A stretch of DNA of 64,000 nt from contig JBBHKE010000349.1 of assembly GCA_037447655.1 (NCBI GenBank), forward strand, positions 62,001 to 126,000, written 5' to 3'. The DNA is from Zygnema cylindricum (taxonomy: Eukaryota > Streptophyta > Zygnematophyceae > Zygnematales > Zygnemataceae). A model generated the notes under the pieces. The model searched no databases. It was given only the letters and a program-made list of their open reading frames with translations, and was not told the DNA's origin. The translations under genes and the position numbers were made by a program. Positions 54,301 through 64,000 of this stretch are shown here, piece after piece; positions within the stretch are counted from its first letter, which is position 1; the number at the start of each line of letters is the position of its first letter.

Positions 54301-54941
54301 CTGCAAAACAAGCGATTTCTGAGCCAATGGATCCAATATGCTCCTGATATAAAGCGGCTACGATTATGACACGTGGCACACATCTAAATCGAAAGCAATA
54401 AATGCTCAAGTCTCATGAAGATTCTATTTCCAAATACGCAATGATTAACCATCAAACCATCAAAGGTACGAAGGCACGAAATCCGTACGGAATAGCCGTA
54501 AAACCCTAAAACTGAAAAAAATAAACACTAATAGTGCACTAATGCCAAAATTCATAGTATACGGATTTACCAATGGTCGGTGCACACTATATTTGACCAG
54601 ATCCCTTAGCATAGCCCAAAGGTCAACGCAAAAATTGGGAGCTATAATGATTGACAAAAAAAAACACTCAAAAAAAAAACGGAAATCCAAAAAAAATCTT
54701 TGTCGTATTATATCTAAAGGTCCAAGATGCCAAAGAAACCACCGTCCCCAGATAAGCCCTAACCGTTTCTTTTGGATGACAGGTTGTCCGTTTCGGTCGA
54801 TTTCCCACTTTGTCGTTTTCCCAAGGGTTTCGTACTTGCAGGAGGCCCTAGCTATAAGTAAGATAAAATACGAATATGACAAATGTACTTTGTCGTTTTC
54901 TATCCGCAAAGCCGCCTTCTTTTCAAAAGTCTTCTACTAAC
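54301..54941. other. Intergenic, nothing recognised
   Basis: A/T-rich sequence with A runs. The frames on either strand (for example 54460-54909) show no family features and A-run driven Lys/Phe richness. Confidence 0.4.
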
Positions 54942-54949
54942 AATTTTTC

Positions 54950-55873
54950 TAGTGTTGTGTATCGGTAAGGATTTGCCGATAACCGATATGGACCTTTTTT
55001 CGGGTACCCGATAATCGATATATTGGTACGATATATCGCTATCGGTGTTATCGCCGATAAATACCCGATATTTATCGGTTTTATCGGCGATAACACCGAT
55101 ATCGATAACTATCGGCGATATTTGTACGGACCGTACAGATAAATGTACGGCTAGTACACTCAACTGTACGTGTCATTCCCCGGACGCGCCCTTCTAACAA
55201 CCCCTATCTACTTAGGTGCCTACCAATCAGATCGCACAGAAAGTACATAGAAAGTACAGTAGCCGCCATGAGATCTGTACGGTTTTGGTACGAATCCAGT
55301 AAGAGCGATGTACCTTTCACATTTGACGCATGGCTTTGTCCCTTTCTTCCTTGGGATCCACTGGGGACCTGTCACGTGTCAATCTGTTGGCATTTTGGCA
55401 TAAGATGCCAAAAGAGCCATTCTGGGATGCCGGCGCTCACGCTGGCCGTCCGCACGTATTTTCTCATTCCATGTTGTCCGTTCGATTCCTGGGGCGCGCA
55501 GAATGTTATTTTGCGTCCGTTGTACTTTTACCGTTCCATGTTCACCAGTTTGTCGATACAATTACGTAAGTTACCGTAAAATTTCTGTTCAGTTAACCGG
55601 CCAACGCTTATGTGCTGCGCTGTCCGTAAGAAAGCGCAGTTAAACAGAGACGGAACAGATTCTTATACGTGGCATGCCACGCTATATAAAGAGAATAATA
55701 TAATACAGTATGTTATAAAGTCCTATTGTATGCATACTATATTTTTTTAAGTTATCGCCGATATGGAATTTGTTGGTCTCAGACCGATATATCGGGACCT
55801 CTGACCGTTCGATAACCGATAACTATCGGTATCGGTGTTATCGCGATAAATTTTTTACCGATACACAACACTA
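54950..55873. mobile_element. Complete non-autonomous hAT-type element (924 bp)
   Basis: Perfect 19-bp TIRs (TAGTGTTGTGTATCGGTAA at 54950-54968 and its complement at 55855-55873) are flanked by a perfect 8-bp duplication, AATTTTTC, at 54942-54949 and 55874-55881. Many CGATA/TATCG words lie near both ends, as expected for transposase-binding subterminal repeats. There is no transposase frame. A truncated relative lies at 12329-12620. Confidence 0.93.
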
Positions 55874-56059
55874 AATTTTTCTCCCGCTTTACGACAAAGG
55901 AAAAAACAAAAAAATAGGAAAATTGTACTTTTGAAGAGATCCAAATTTCCCGCCAACTTTCGCAAACGGCCAACACGGACTGCCGACAGCCAACCAGGTG
56001 CCTCCGTCACACGTGTGATCAGGAGGCTGCATGATTCCCACGCTGTAGAATAGTTTCCG

Positions 56060-57462
56060 ATGGGTGGGTGGGAGGGAGAGGAGGGAGGGAGGGAGAGGAG
56101 GGAGAGGAGAGGGACAGGGACAGGGAGGGGAAAGGGACAGGAAGGGGAAAGGGACAGGAAGGGGAAAGAGAGAGGGAGAAGGAGAGGGAGAGAGAGAAGG
56201 AGAGGGAGAGAGAGAGAGACGGGGAGAGGAAGGAGGGAGGAGGAAAGGAAGGATGGAGAGGGAGGCCGAAGGAGGGAGGGATGGAGGGAGAGAGAGGGGA
56301 GATGGGAAAAATGGAAGAGGAGAATATGGAGGAGGGGGGAACGAGGAATGGGGAGAAGGGAGAAGTGGACTGAAGAGGGAGCCATTGAGGGAAAGGGAGA
56401 GAGGGAATGATTTGAAGAGAGGGAGAGGGAGTGGGGGAGGGAGAGGAGGGAGGGAGGGAGAGGAGGGAGAGGAGAGGGACAGGGACAGGGAGGGGAAAGG
56501 GACAGGAAGGGGAAAGGGACAGGAAGGGGAAAGAGAGAGGGAGAAGGAGAGGGAGAGAGAGAAGGGAGAGGGAGAGAGAGAGAGACGGGGAGAGGAAGGA
56601 GGGAGGAGGAAAGGAAGGATGGAGAGGGAGGCCGAAGGAGGGAGGGATGGAGGGAGAGAGAGGGGAGATGGGAAAAATGGAAGAGGAGAATATGGAGGAG
56701 GGAGAACGAGGAATGGGGAGAAGGGAGAAGTGGACTGGTGAGGGAGGGCAGAGAGGGAAAGGAGAGGGAGGGGAGAGAGAGAAGAGCGAGGAAAGGGAGA
56801 GAAGGGAGAGGTGAGGGGGAGTGCGAAGGAAGAGGGAGCCATTGAGGGAAAGGGAGAGAGGGAATGATTTGAAGAGAGGGAGAGGGAGTGGGGGAGGGAG
56901 AGGGAAAGGAAGAGGGAGAGGGAAGAGGAGAAAGAGAGGCAGAAGAGAGGAGGGGAGAAAGAGAGGGTGGGCGAGATGGAAGGGAGAGGGAAGGCAGAGA
57001 GGGAAAGGAGGGAGGGGAGAGAGGAGAGGGAGAGAGGGAGAGGAGAGAGGGAAGAGGAGAAAGAGAGGGAAGGGAGTGGGAGAAGAGCGAGGGAAGAGGA
57101 GAAAGAGATGGAAGGGAGAGGGAGGGGAGAGAGAGGAAGGGAGAGGGAGGGAAGAGAGTACGGGAGATGGGAGAGGAGAGGGGAAGAGGAGGAGAGAGAT
57201 GTAGAGGAGAGGAGCAGAGGAGATAGGGGGAATATAGAGAGAGGAGAGGGGAAGGGGAGAGAGGGAAGGGAGAGAAGGAAGGGAGAGAAGTGCGAGAAAA
57301 GAAGAGGAGAGAGTGAGAGGAGAGGGGGGGAGGGAAATGAAAAGAAGGGGGAGAGGGAGAGGAGAGAGGAGAGAGGGAGAGGAGAGAGAGAAAGGGAGAG
57401 GGGAGAGAGATAAAGGGAGAGGGGAGAGAGAGAAAGGGAGAGGGGAGAGAGAGTTAGCTCAC
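56060..57462. repeat. GA-rich satellite (1.4 kb) with internal duplications
   Basis: Almost pure purine on the plus strand (GGGAGA, GAGAGG, GGGACAGG units). A 365-bp tandem duplication is visible (GGGACAGGGACAGG at about 56111 and 56476). Another block (GAAGAGGGAGCCATTGAGGG) recurs at about 56372 and 56828. Long Arg/Glu/Gly frames through it are artefacts. Confidence 0.93.
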
Positions 57463-57490
57463 ATCCTGCTTGTCATGCAGGTTGCGACAA

Positions 57491-60400
57491 ATGGCGAATT
57501 CGGCTCGGAGCAATCATGGGAAGTTTCATGGAAGGTTCCTTGTATCGGCATTCATTCACCTGGCGATGCTGGTTGGGGGAGGTGAGAGTCGATCGCAAGG
57601 CATTATTATTTTCTTTTAATTATTTTTATATTTTAAGTTTTGGATCTAATTTGCAACTTGTTTATCTGATGTAATAGTGTTTGTTTCTTCTTTCGTTTTG
57701 CTTGTTTGCGGGATGCTTGTTATGATTCTAGACTACGGGAGTTTATGGATGACCTTTATTTCTATGTATGATGGATCTTTTTTACATATAATTGTTCCCC
57801 CTCCCTCCCTCTTTGTCAAGAGCTCCTCGATCATGTCCAATTGGATTGCTTGTTTTTTCTTTCGACGTCTGTTTTTTTTTTTTTTCGCTTTTTAAAAAAA
57901 AAATGGTGGAATTGTCTCCAGCCGAATAGTTGCTGACCATGTTTTGTGTGTATCCGAGTTTGAACTCTTCGGTCTGAAAATGAAAAAATAAAAATCAATT
58001 ACACGCCTTCTGAAGCCTTTTCTAGCTTTGGATGATAATTATTTATGTACTTGCCCTTTTTTTTTTTTACAGCTGAATTGGTTCGGGCCGAATAGGTGCC
58101 TCCAACATTTTGTATGCATTCGAATTGTAACTCTTCGGTCCAAAAAAAAAAAATGAAAAATATAGTAAAAAGATTTATCTTGGCATGGTCGTGCAGTTTT
58201 TGCTCGTCTTGGCCAAGATCTTGTCCAACAAGATCCTTGGATATTCCCGACAGATCCTACACCAATTTTCCCGATGGATCCTTCACCGATATTTTCCGAT
58301 ATAAAACGTTTTCAAGGTGAATATCCTTTCATTTTTCAACGATCAAGAGTCATATGGTAGGTTATGGTAGTGGGAAACTTGGTACGCTCCAAACTAGAGC
58401 TTTTCCAAAACAACAACGGTCTTTCTTTTTTCTGCAATTGGTCATCTATTCAGTTGGTGACGACTGACTTGCCTGCAAACTTTACAACGTCATTTCCTCA
58501 AATAGTGTGGCTATAAGTTTAGGAGTTCATGCACAAACGCATTTTTTTTGTTTTTGGCTTTGTTTGAGCTCGTGTTGATGAGCTTCAGGATGTTCTGTCC
58601 TCCTGGATGCAAGTTGGACTGACGAATCCTATTCTCCCTGTTCCGCTCACTCTCCCTCTCCTCTCTTTTTCTGTCTTCCTGTCCATCTTCCTTTTCCTCT
58701 CCTTCTCCCTCTCTCCCTCTCCCTCTCCCTTTCCCTCTCCCTCTCCCTCTCCCTCACTCCCTCTCCCTTTTTTCTTTCTGTTGTATTGTGGATTGGTTCA
58801 GCTGACATTCTCCTGAGAATTAAGAACAGTCTCGCCAATCCTCAGAGTTTAGCGGATTGGGTCTCCTGGATCGACTTCTGCCAATGGAGCCTTGTGGTTT
58901 GCAACGCCAACCGTGACGTGACAGAATTGTACGGATCAAATGCTGAAGTGGTTTTTTTGTTTTGTTTGCTTGTTTTTTTTTTTTTTTTTGTTTTTTGTTT
59001 TTTTTTAAGCTGAAATTGGATGGTACAGAGATCGGTCTGCTTTTGAAGGGAAACAAGGGAGTGGTTTTTGTAGTGTCCCTTGAAATTCACAAATCAGTTT
59101 TTTTTTTTTGTTGGTGGAAATTTATTCGGTCCCAAGTCAAGTCAAGCATGTCGTTACGGGACAAAGAGAGTTACATTCGAATTAGTTTGTTTGAGAGCCC
59201 ATTGCATGTGTTAAGCATAGTATGGAAAACATCTCTGTCTCTCTCATTGCTCCTTAATTTCTGCCAGATTACAATAGCCGATTGCTTGGATGGTTTTTTT
59301 GTTTTTTTTTGTTGAACTAATGCTGATGCCTATTATTATGATGGTCTTTTGGAGCTACTTATCTTATCCTAAGAAAAGAGTAAGGACAAAAAATTAGTCT
59401 CGTCGCGTGTGTGCCTCGAGCTACTGGTCATAAGATGATGCTTCGGGACAGTGCCAAAAATGAGTGCACCTTACACTCAGTGTGACGTCAACTTTCTGAC
59501 TTTTATCTACTGGTTTTGTGCCCCAGGGACTTTCGTGGCCTTGGAATGATGGACGCCAATGTGTTGACAGAGTTAAACCAACTTCTAGCCCTTCAGAAAC
59601 TGTAGGTGATTGGGAGGGACACAAATTTTTCCTCTCACTTGAACAAGTTTACGTATGTTTTGGCCCTACATTTAAGCAAAAAGAAATAATTCTTCACTTT
59701 CAGAATCTGTTTGATTGATAATGTGAGGAATTTGCAATCAATCGGCGTCCAACATTTGCTCGGCTTCGGAAAATGAATGCGTTTTAACTCGATCGTGAAT
59801 CGCTATTTGTGTTAGGAACGCTAAATTGTGTGCTGGTGTTTTTTTTTCCCCCTGAACTCTAAACAGCATTAATATCGCTAACGCGTTTTTTCTTCACGCA
59901 AATGATTAAACGGCACAAAAACATCCACGCTATTCAGATTTGAATTACAGTTAACAATAGTAATATAAACCCTGCGCTGTAATTTCTTTACTCTAATTAC
60001 GGTTTCTAGTGTACCGTACTAACAGGTTGCATTCTCCATAGTGGAACCTTCCCTTCCTTATTGAAATTCCACAGTATGTTATGACTCGGCATTTATTCGC
60101 GCAATGTTAATTTGTCTCATATGGTAATGGAGGGCAGAATCTTGTCTGAAAATTCCTTTTCCAGCGACATTGGGACAACTGTTTGCGCCCTTTCAAACCT
60201 ACAATATTTGTAAGAGAACTCCCAAATAGTGTAAAAAAAAAACGACAAAAATTAATAAATAAATTGGAATTCAACTTACTTTTAGTAGATTTCAGATTCT
60301 CAAATCTCTTTTTTTCTTTTTAATCTCTTTTCTCTTTTGTGATTTTTCTTTTCTTTGCATTTCTTTGCAATGAGTATCACAAATTCTGGATCTACAGGAA

Positions 60401-63400
60401 TCAAAAAGGTTTAGTGTGTATTTATACAAGCTACACGGGCACCGTATTTTTTTTATGTTCCTATTTTAACCACAGTACGCATACAGTTTTATGAAACTAT
60501 TTTCATGTTTTATAACTGATGTAAGCCAGTGAAGCTTAAGTTTTTCCAGACCAAAATGTGCTTATTTTTTTCCTCTCTCTTTTTGTCGCAGGGATCTGTC
60601 CAAAAATATGCTGTATGGCATTCCAGGATGCGTTGGGAATTTGCCGGATCTGACGTATTTGTGAGTTCCCCCCTTTATTGTAAATTCACATTTTAACTTG
60701 CTGGAGAGATTAAGAAGTAGCATCCTACTCTAATATCCTGTAATTAGCAATGATTCAGGGATTTTGTCCCAAAACATAAAACTATACATGTATCGCATTA
60801 CATCCAGTATTGACTTTCTCTGTAGCATTTTTGTCTTTTTGTGCTAAAAAATGTCCGCTTATGGTGAGGAAAATCACATTTTGACAGAACTACCAGTTCA
60901 AGCTCCTTTGTATCTTATGCTTACTCTTTGATCTTTAAAAAAAAACCAAGTTAAAAAAAAAAAAAAAAAAAAAAAAAACCAAGACCAAGAGAAAAAACCG
61001 AGTTTGTGACATATGATGGATGGCAGAGACTTGTCGGGCAACTCGTTGAACGGCAACATTGAGCAGTCTATTTGCAGCCTTTCCAGACTCCAATATCTGT
61101 AAGTTCAATTAAAAAGCATCTCCACAACTCACTTGCTAGGATAAATGCTTCCTATGGGACAGAAAATTATCATGAACTAATTGTACAGGGAAAGTGAGCG
61201 ACATGATTTTCTTTACATTGTATTTTGTATATAGAAAACCGAGATGCATTTAACACCTTAATATTGATGTCAGAGACGCATTAATTGCTTTTTTACGACG
61301 TTTCACAGTTTCACCTTGATGCTTCATATGAAAAACATTCTCGCACGATAAAGTAATGAGAAAGAGCACGGTTTTGACGAAATCTAGATACGCAGAAGGA
61401 GATCCCAAGTCATTCTGTGACGTTTTTTGCCGACTTGACGTTTGTATGACAAAAAATCGTTCTGTTGTTTTTTTTATTGTCATGACAGAGACCTGTCCAC
61501 AAATAACCTGAATGGAGCCATTCCTTTATGTCTTGGAAACCTGGCAAGCCTGAACCACTTGTAAATCCCTCTTTCCTTTTACCTTTGCCACTCAAGTGCT
61601 GGAATCGACATCTAAATCTTGCCTCTGAATTTTAATAATCCGGGATAAACAGTGAAAATTAGGAATAATGTGGTAAAGTTTAAAGTAGTGAGCAGTCAAA
61701 CATACTCCTCACCTCTGAGTTTGTAACTGAAAAAAGTCCTTTGACAAACAGACATCAGCTGTCAAATGATTGCGGAGCGACAAAGTGAATGTCGGTCCAC
61801 TTTTCGTTCAGGTCATTTTTTTGTGCAAGACATGAAAGTGTAAAATTATTGTGACTCTTACGGAACTTGTCTATAAATAAACCAGACTGTCACGTCTCTT
61901 GGCATGTTTGTGAACTGTAGAGCATGTTCTTGCAGATTCATTCCATGGCTGGTGAAAAGAAAGTGAGAGTCATGTTTCAAGTTTCCAGTCTGTTACTGCA
62001 ACCACAAACATACCTTCAGAAAAGAGCTTGATTTAAGATGCGGATTAGAAACCTACAGAACCTTGTTATTTTATAATCAAACTCCCTTCAAAGTGCAGTG
62101 TAAAACTCACCCTTAAGGTGCTTGAAGGAAGACTAACAGATTGGAATGGCTACAGGTTCTGATAAATTTGCCTCTTTTCTGCAACAGGCGTCTCTCCTCC
62201 AACAAGCTGACGGGATTAATCCCATTCACCCTGACCAATCTGCAAGGGCTTCGAAGCTTGTACGTTACTGATCACCTGGCCTTACATATATGCCAAGCGT
62301 TGGGTACAGATTGTGATAGTAAACAGTTCCTTTCTAGAAATGCCGTCATGAAAAATGATATGAAGCAATCATGTATTGTGGTTGTCATCATCCTGGTCGT
62401 AACAGCAGTCATATGTACAGTGAATGAAAACAGAGGCCCTGTACCATCTTCATTGCCGTTTACAAGTACATGTGCTTTTCTGCTTTGACATTCGGCCTTT
62501 CATGTGCTTACTCTCTTCGCAGGTATCTGAACGACAATCTCCTCATTGGTCTACTGAAGCTTCAATTGAAGACTTTCGAGCCGCCCATTGTGGATGTCAG
62601 CAACAATTTCTTGTCTGGCACGCCGCTCGTCACTGTCCGTGACCAGCCAATATGCATACAAACGTCAAATAACTGTTTTGATTACAGTCAAGCTCTGTCT
62701 TTTTCCTGTTCCCAGCCAGTCTCCCGCAGTCGAACAGAATGCCTAGATTTTTGCAATGCTTTGCAGCCCATGGGGGCATGTGGAGGCCGTGGCTTATGCC
62801 CTGGATTGTCCATGAGTTGTGTTTGCGATACCGGTTTTCTGCAGGACAACAATCACGCCTGCAGATATGGTATGTTTTTTGCATTGCTTAAAACATGTGA
62901 AGACAAATGTCAGACCCAAGCAAAAAAGTATTTTGCTGAGGATTGTGTAGCTGCTCTTACCTGGTTAGTAGGTAAAATCTACAAAAATGGTGTTTAGCAA
63001 GCCACTGTGATTCAGTAAGAAAAATGACCTTTTCATCAAGCCAGATAAAGAGCATTCGTAGATGGCACGAGTACCATTGGACTGTGTCGTTTGCATTTTG
63101 AGAATTTTTGGTATTGTCTACCTTCTAACCCAATTTCCAGCGCCGCCATATGTCTAGCTGTGGAGCGACTGCATCCCTCATTGTTTTTCTGAACTGATCC
63201 TCGTGATCAATGACCAACCTTTTCAATCCTCGCCTGGCAGGGACTCGCGGCAGTGGTCTGTCAACTCTTCCGAATACAACCTATAATGGCCTCAACAAAT
63301 ACTTCCGGTATACGAGCATGGGATACATTTTCAGCTCATCTTGCACTATGCCTACTAGCTGGAACTGGCAATCAGTAGGAGCCGTGGGGAGCATCAGGGA

Positions 63401-64000
63401 CCAGGGAGTCTGTAGTAAGTGCAGAACCTGGCAGCAAAAATGTGTTCACTGATTCAAATGAAAAATTGCTCTTTCAATAACTATTGTCCTGAAGGAATCA
63501 TTTACAGCCCGCACTGGATGCATATACCAATGACATTGATGATTTCCACTTTGTTGATATTTCATCTGTTTACAGGCACATGCTGGATCTTCTCAGCCAT
63601 TTCAGCCATTGAGAGTGCTCATTTCATTGGTAGGGCCAGAGCGCCAGTTCCTAACATTGCTGAAGCGCAAGTCTTGACCTGCGCTAATTTAAGTCGCACA
63701 TGCGATAGTGGAGGCCTGCCAATGGAAACACTTCTCTATGCGACGAATCAAAGAACTCGTCTACACTAGCTCCTGGAGTTGTATACAAAACAGACTGGTA
63801 AGTTATCAATCGTGGACAATACTGTACACACTGTCAATATGTCATACAGAAAGGCTCCTTGTTTTTTTTTCTCTTTCTTACTGCTTTCCTTTGCACAACT
63901 GCAGCGTGTCACAGCAACTGCGTTACGCATCTGGTCCTTCGAAAGAGTTGACGGTAAAGGCCCGGCAGGTCTTCTTTTGGCTCTCCAGCAACAACCGGCA
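57491..64000 (+). CDS. Secreted LRR-EGF-papain-like cysteine peptidase (3' end outside window)
   Basis: Exons inferred from GT/AG sites and phase: 57491-57581, 58802-58928, 59527-59601, 60138-60209, 60592-60660, 61027-61098, 61489-61560, 62188-62259, 62523-62869, 63241-63414, 63576-63797, and from about 63905. Exon 1 encodes a signal peptide (hydrophobic LVSAFIHLAMLVGG). Exon 2 encodes a plant LRR N-cap (ADILLRIKNSLANPQSLADW with paired Cys). Six 69-75 nt exons each encode one LRR (DLSGNSLNGNI, DLSTNNLNGAIP). The 347-nt exon holds a last LRR and an EGF-like Cys cluster (CGGRGLC, CVCDTGF). The last exons encode a C1A peptidase: SWNWQSVGAVGSIRDQGVC joined by splicing to STCWIFSAISAIES, so the oxyanion Gln and catalytic Cys are present; the His and Asn regions lie beyond the window. 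The 63576-63797 exon has an in-frame TAG at 63767, and similarity continues in another frame. I infer an extracellular or vacuolar protein that could bind a partner via LRRs and cleave it. Confidence 0.78.
57582..58801 (+). other. Intron 1 of the LRR-peptidase gene
   Basis: GTGAGA donor and GGTTCAG acceptor, phase 1, joining the signal-peptide Gly to Ala-Asp of the LRR cap. It includes a CTCCCT-rich microsatellite (58637-58780) and several T runs. No other gene is seen inside. Confidence 0.7.
58637..58780. repeat. CT-rich microsatellite in intron 1
   Basis: CTCCCT/CTCTCC units just upstream of the exon 2 acceptor. It may serve as an extended polypyrimidine tract. Confidence 0.9.
59527..62259 (+). 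other. Six single-LRR exons in constant phase
   Basis: The exons 59527-59601 (75 nt), 60138-60209 (72), 60592-60660 (69), 61027-61098 (72), 61489-61560 (72) and 62188-62259 (72) all start with the last base of a codon and end after two bases of a Leu codon. All but one begin with an (A/G)GAC/GAT CT-like LRR start (DL or RL). The introns have consensus GT-AG ends. This is the one-repeat-one-exon layout of many plant LRR genes. Confidence 0.8.
60931..60979. repeat. A-rich run in an intron
   Basis: Poly-A stretches (the longest about 26 A) in the intron before the 61027 exon; possibly the tail of a retroposed sequence, but no body was recognised. Confidence 0.8.
63241..63797 (+). other. C1A peptidase exons with catalytic Cys
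   Basis: 63241-63414 encodes the pro/mature boundary and SWNWQSVGAV...RDQGVC. 63576-63797 encodes TCWIFSAISAIES (catalytic Cys codon near 63581), AEAQVLTCANLSRTCDSGGL (equivalent of the SEQELVDC and GCNGG segments) and then the break. The usual I29 inhibitory pro-domain is not evident between the EGF segment and the mature domain; only a short NGLNKYF-like stretch remains. Confidence 0.75.

Noticed and set aside
54460-54940. 149- and 132-residue overlapping frames on opposite strands
   Set aside because: A-run driven composition, no recognisable domain, and no related copy to test conservation.
56060-57413. Long Arg/Glu/Gly-rich (plus) and Ser/Pro/Leu-rich (minus) open frames, up to 317 residues
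   Set aside because: They are simple translations of a purine satellite in several frames at once, with no domain or codon signal.

Overview
The window is nuclear DNA of a plant-type (streptophyte) genome dominated by transposable elements. Two host genes are recognisable: an uninterrupted GT37-type fucosyltransferase reading frame on the minus strand (about 17349-19342), and a plus-strand, intron-rich gene (57491 to the window end). The second gene joins a signal peptide, a plant LRR N-terminal cap, LRR repeats each encoded by its own 69-75 nt exon, an EGF-like Cys-rich segment and a papain-like (C1A) cysteine peptidase. GT37 is a plant family, one-repeat-per-exon LRR coding is typical of plant genes, and the Copia primer site matches the initiator tRNA-Met anticodon arm as I recall it. 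I cannot name the species; the TE load would suit a bryophyte, lycophyte, fern, gymnosperm or charophyte.

Layout. 1-2465: Copia gag fragment, one LTR, and a rearranged Copia interior. 2466-3458: AT-rich repeats. 3459-9832: full-length but decayed Copia element (B1, minus). 9833-15885: terminal-inverted-repeat elements, a duplicated segment, hAT-like insertions, a 110-bp tandem array and a TA microsatellite. 17349-19342: GT37 gene. 20441-23097: non-coding repeats with a TIR element between 0.65-kb direct repeats. 23404-24457: solo Copia LTR. 24544-27600: Ty3/Gypsy remnant whose integrase frame ends in a PHD-finger-like domain, then its LTR. 27794-36905: decayed Copia B2 (minus) split by a young, internally deleted Copia element C (plus, 32397-36712). 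36906-43645: Copia E plus mosaic LTR and gag pieces. 43646-51755: an old plus-strand Copia RT remnant split by a complete Copia element A (minus, 44509-50960). 51756-53345: LTR fragment and another Copia gag/protease remnant. 54950-55873: hAT-type non-autonomous element with perfect TIRs and TSD. 56060-57462: GA-rich satellite abutting the start of the LRR-peptidase gene.

The Copia families share a primer-binding site abutting the LTR that is complementary to the anticodon stem-loop of initiator tRNA-Met (a half-tRNA primer arrangement), a gag frame that starts inside the LTR and reads through that site, and a tRNA-like module in the LTR. Three insertions have readable target-site duplications: ATAAC for A, AGTAT for C, and AATTTTTC for the hAT element. 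The most unusual coding feature is the LRR-EGF-papain gene; the PHD-bearing Gypsy integrase is second.
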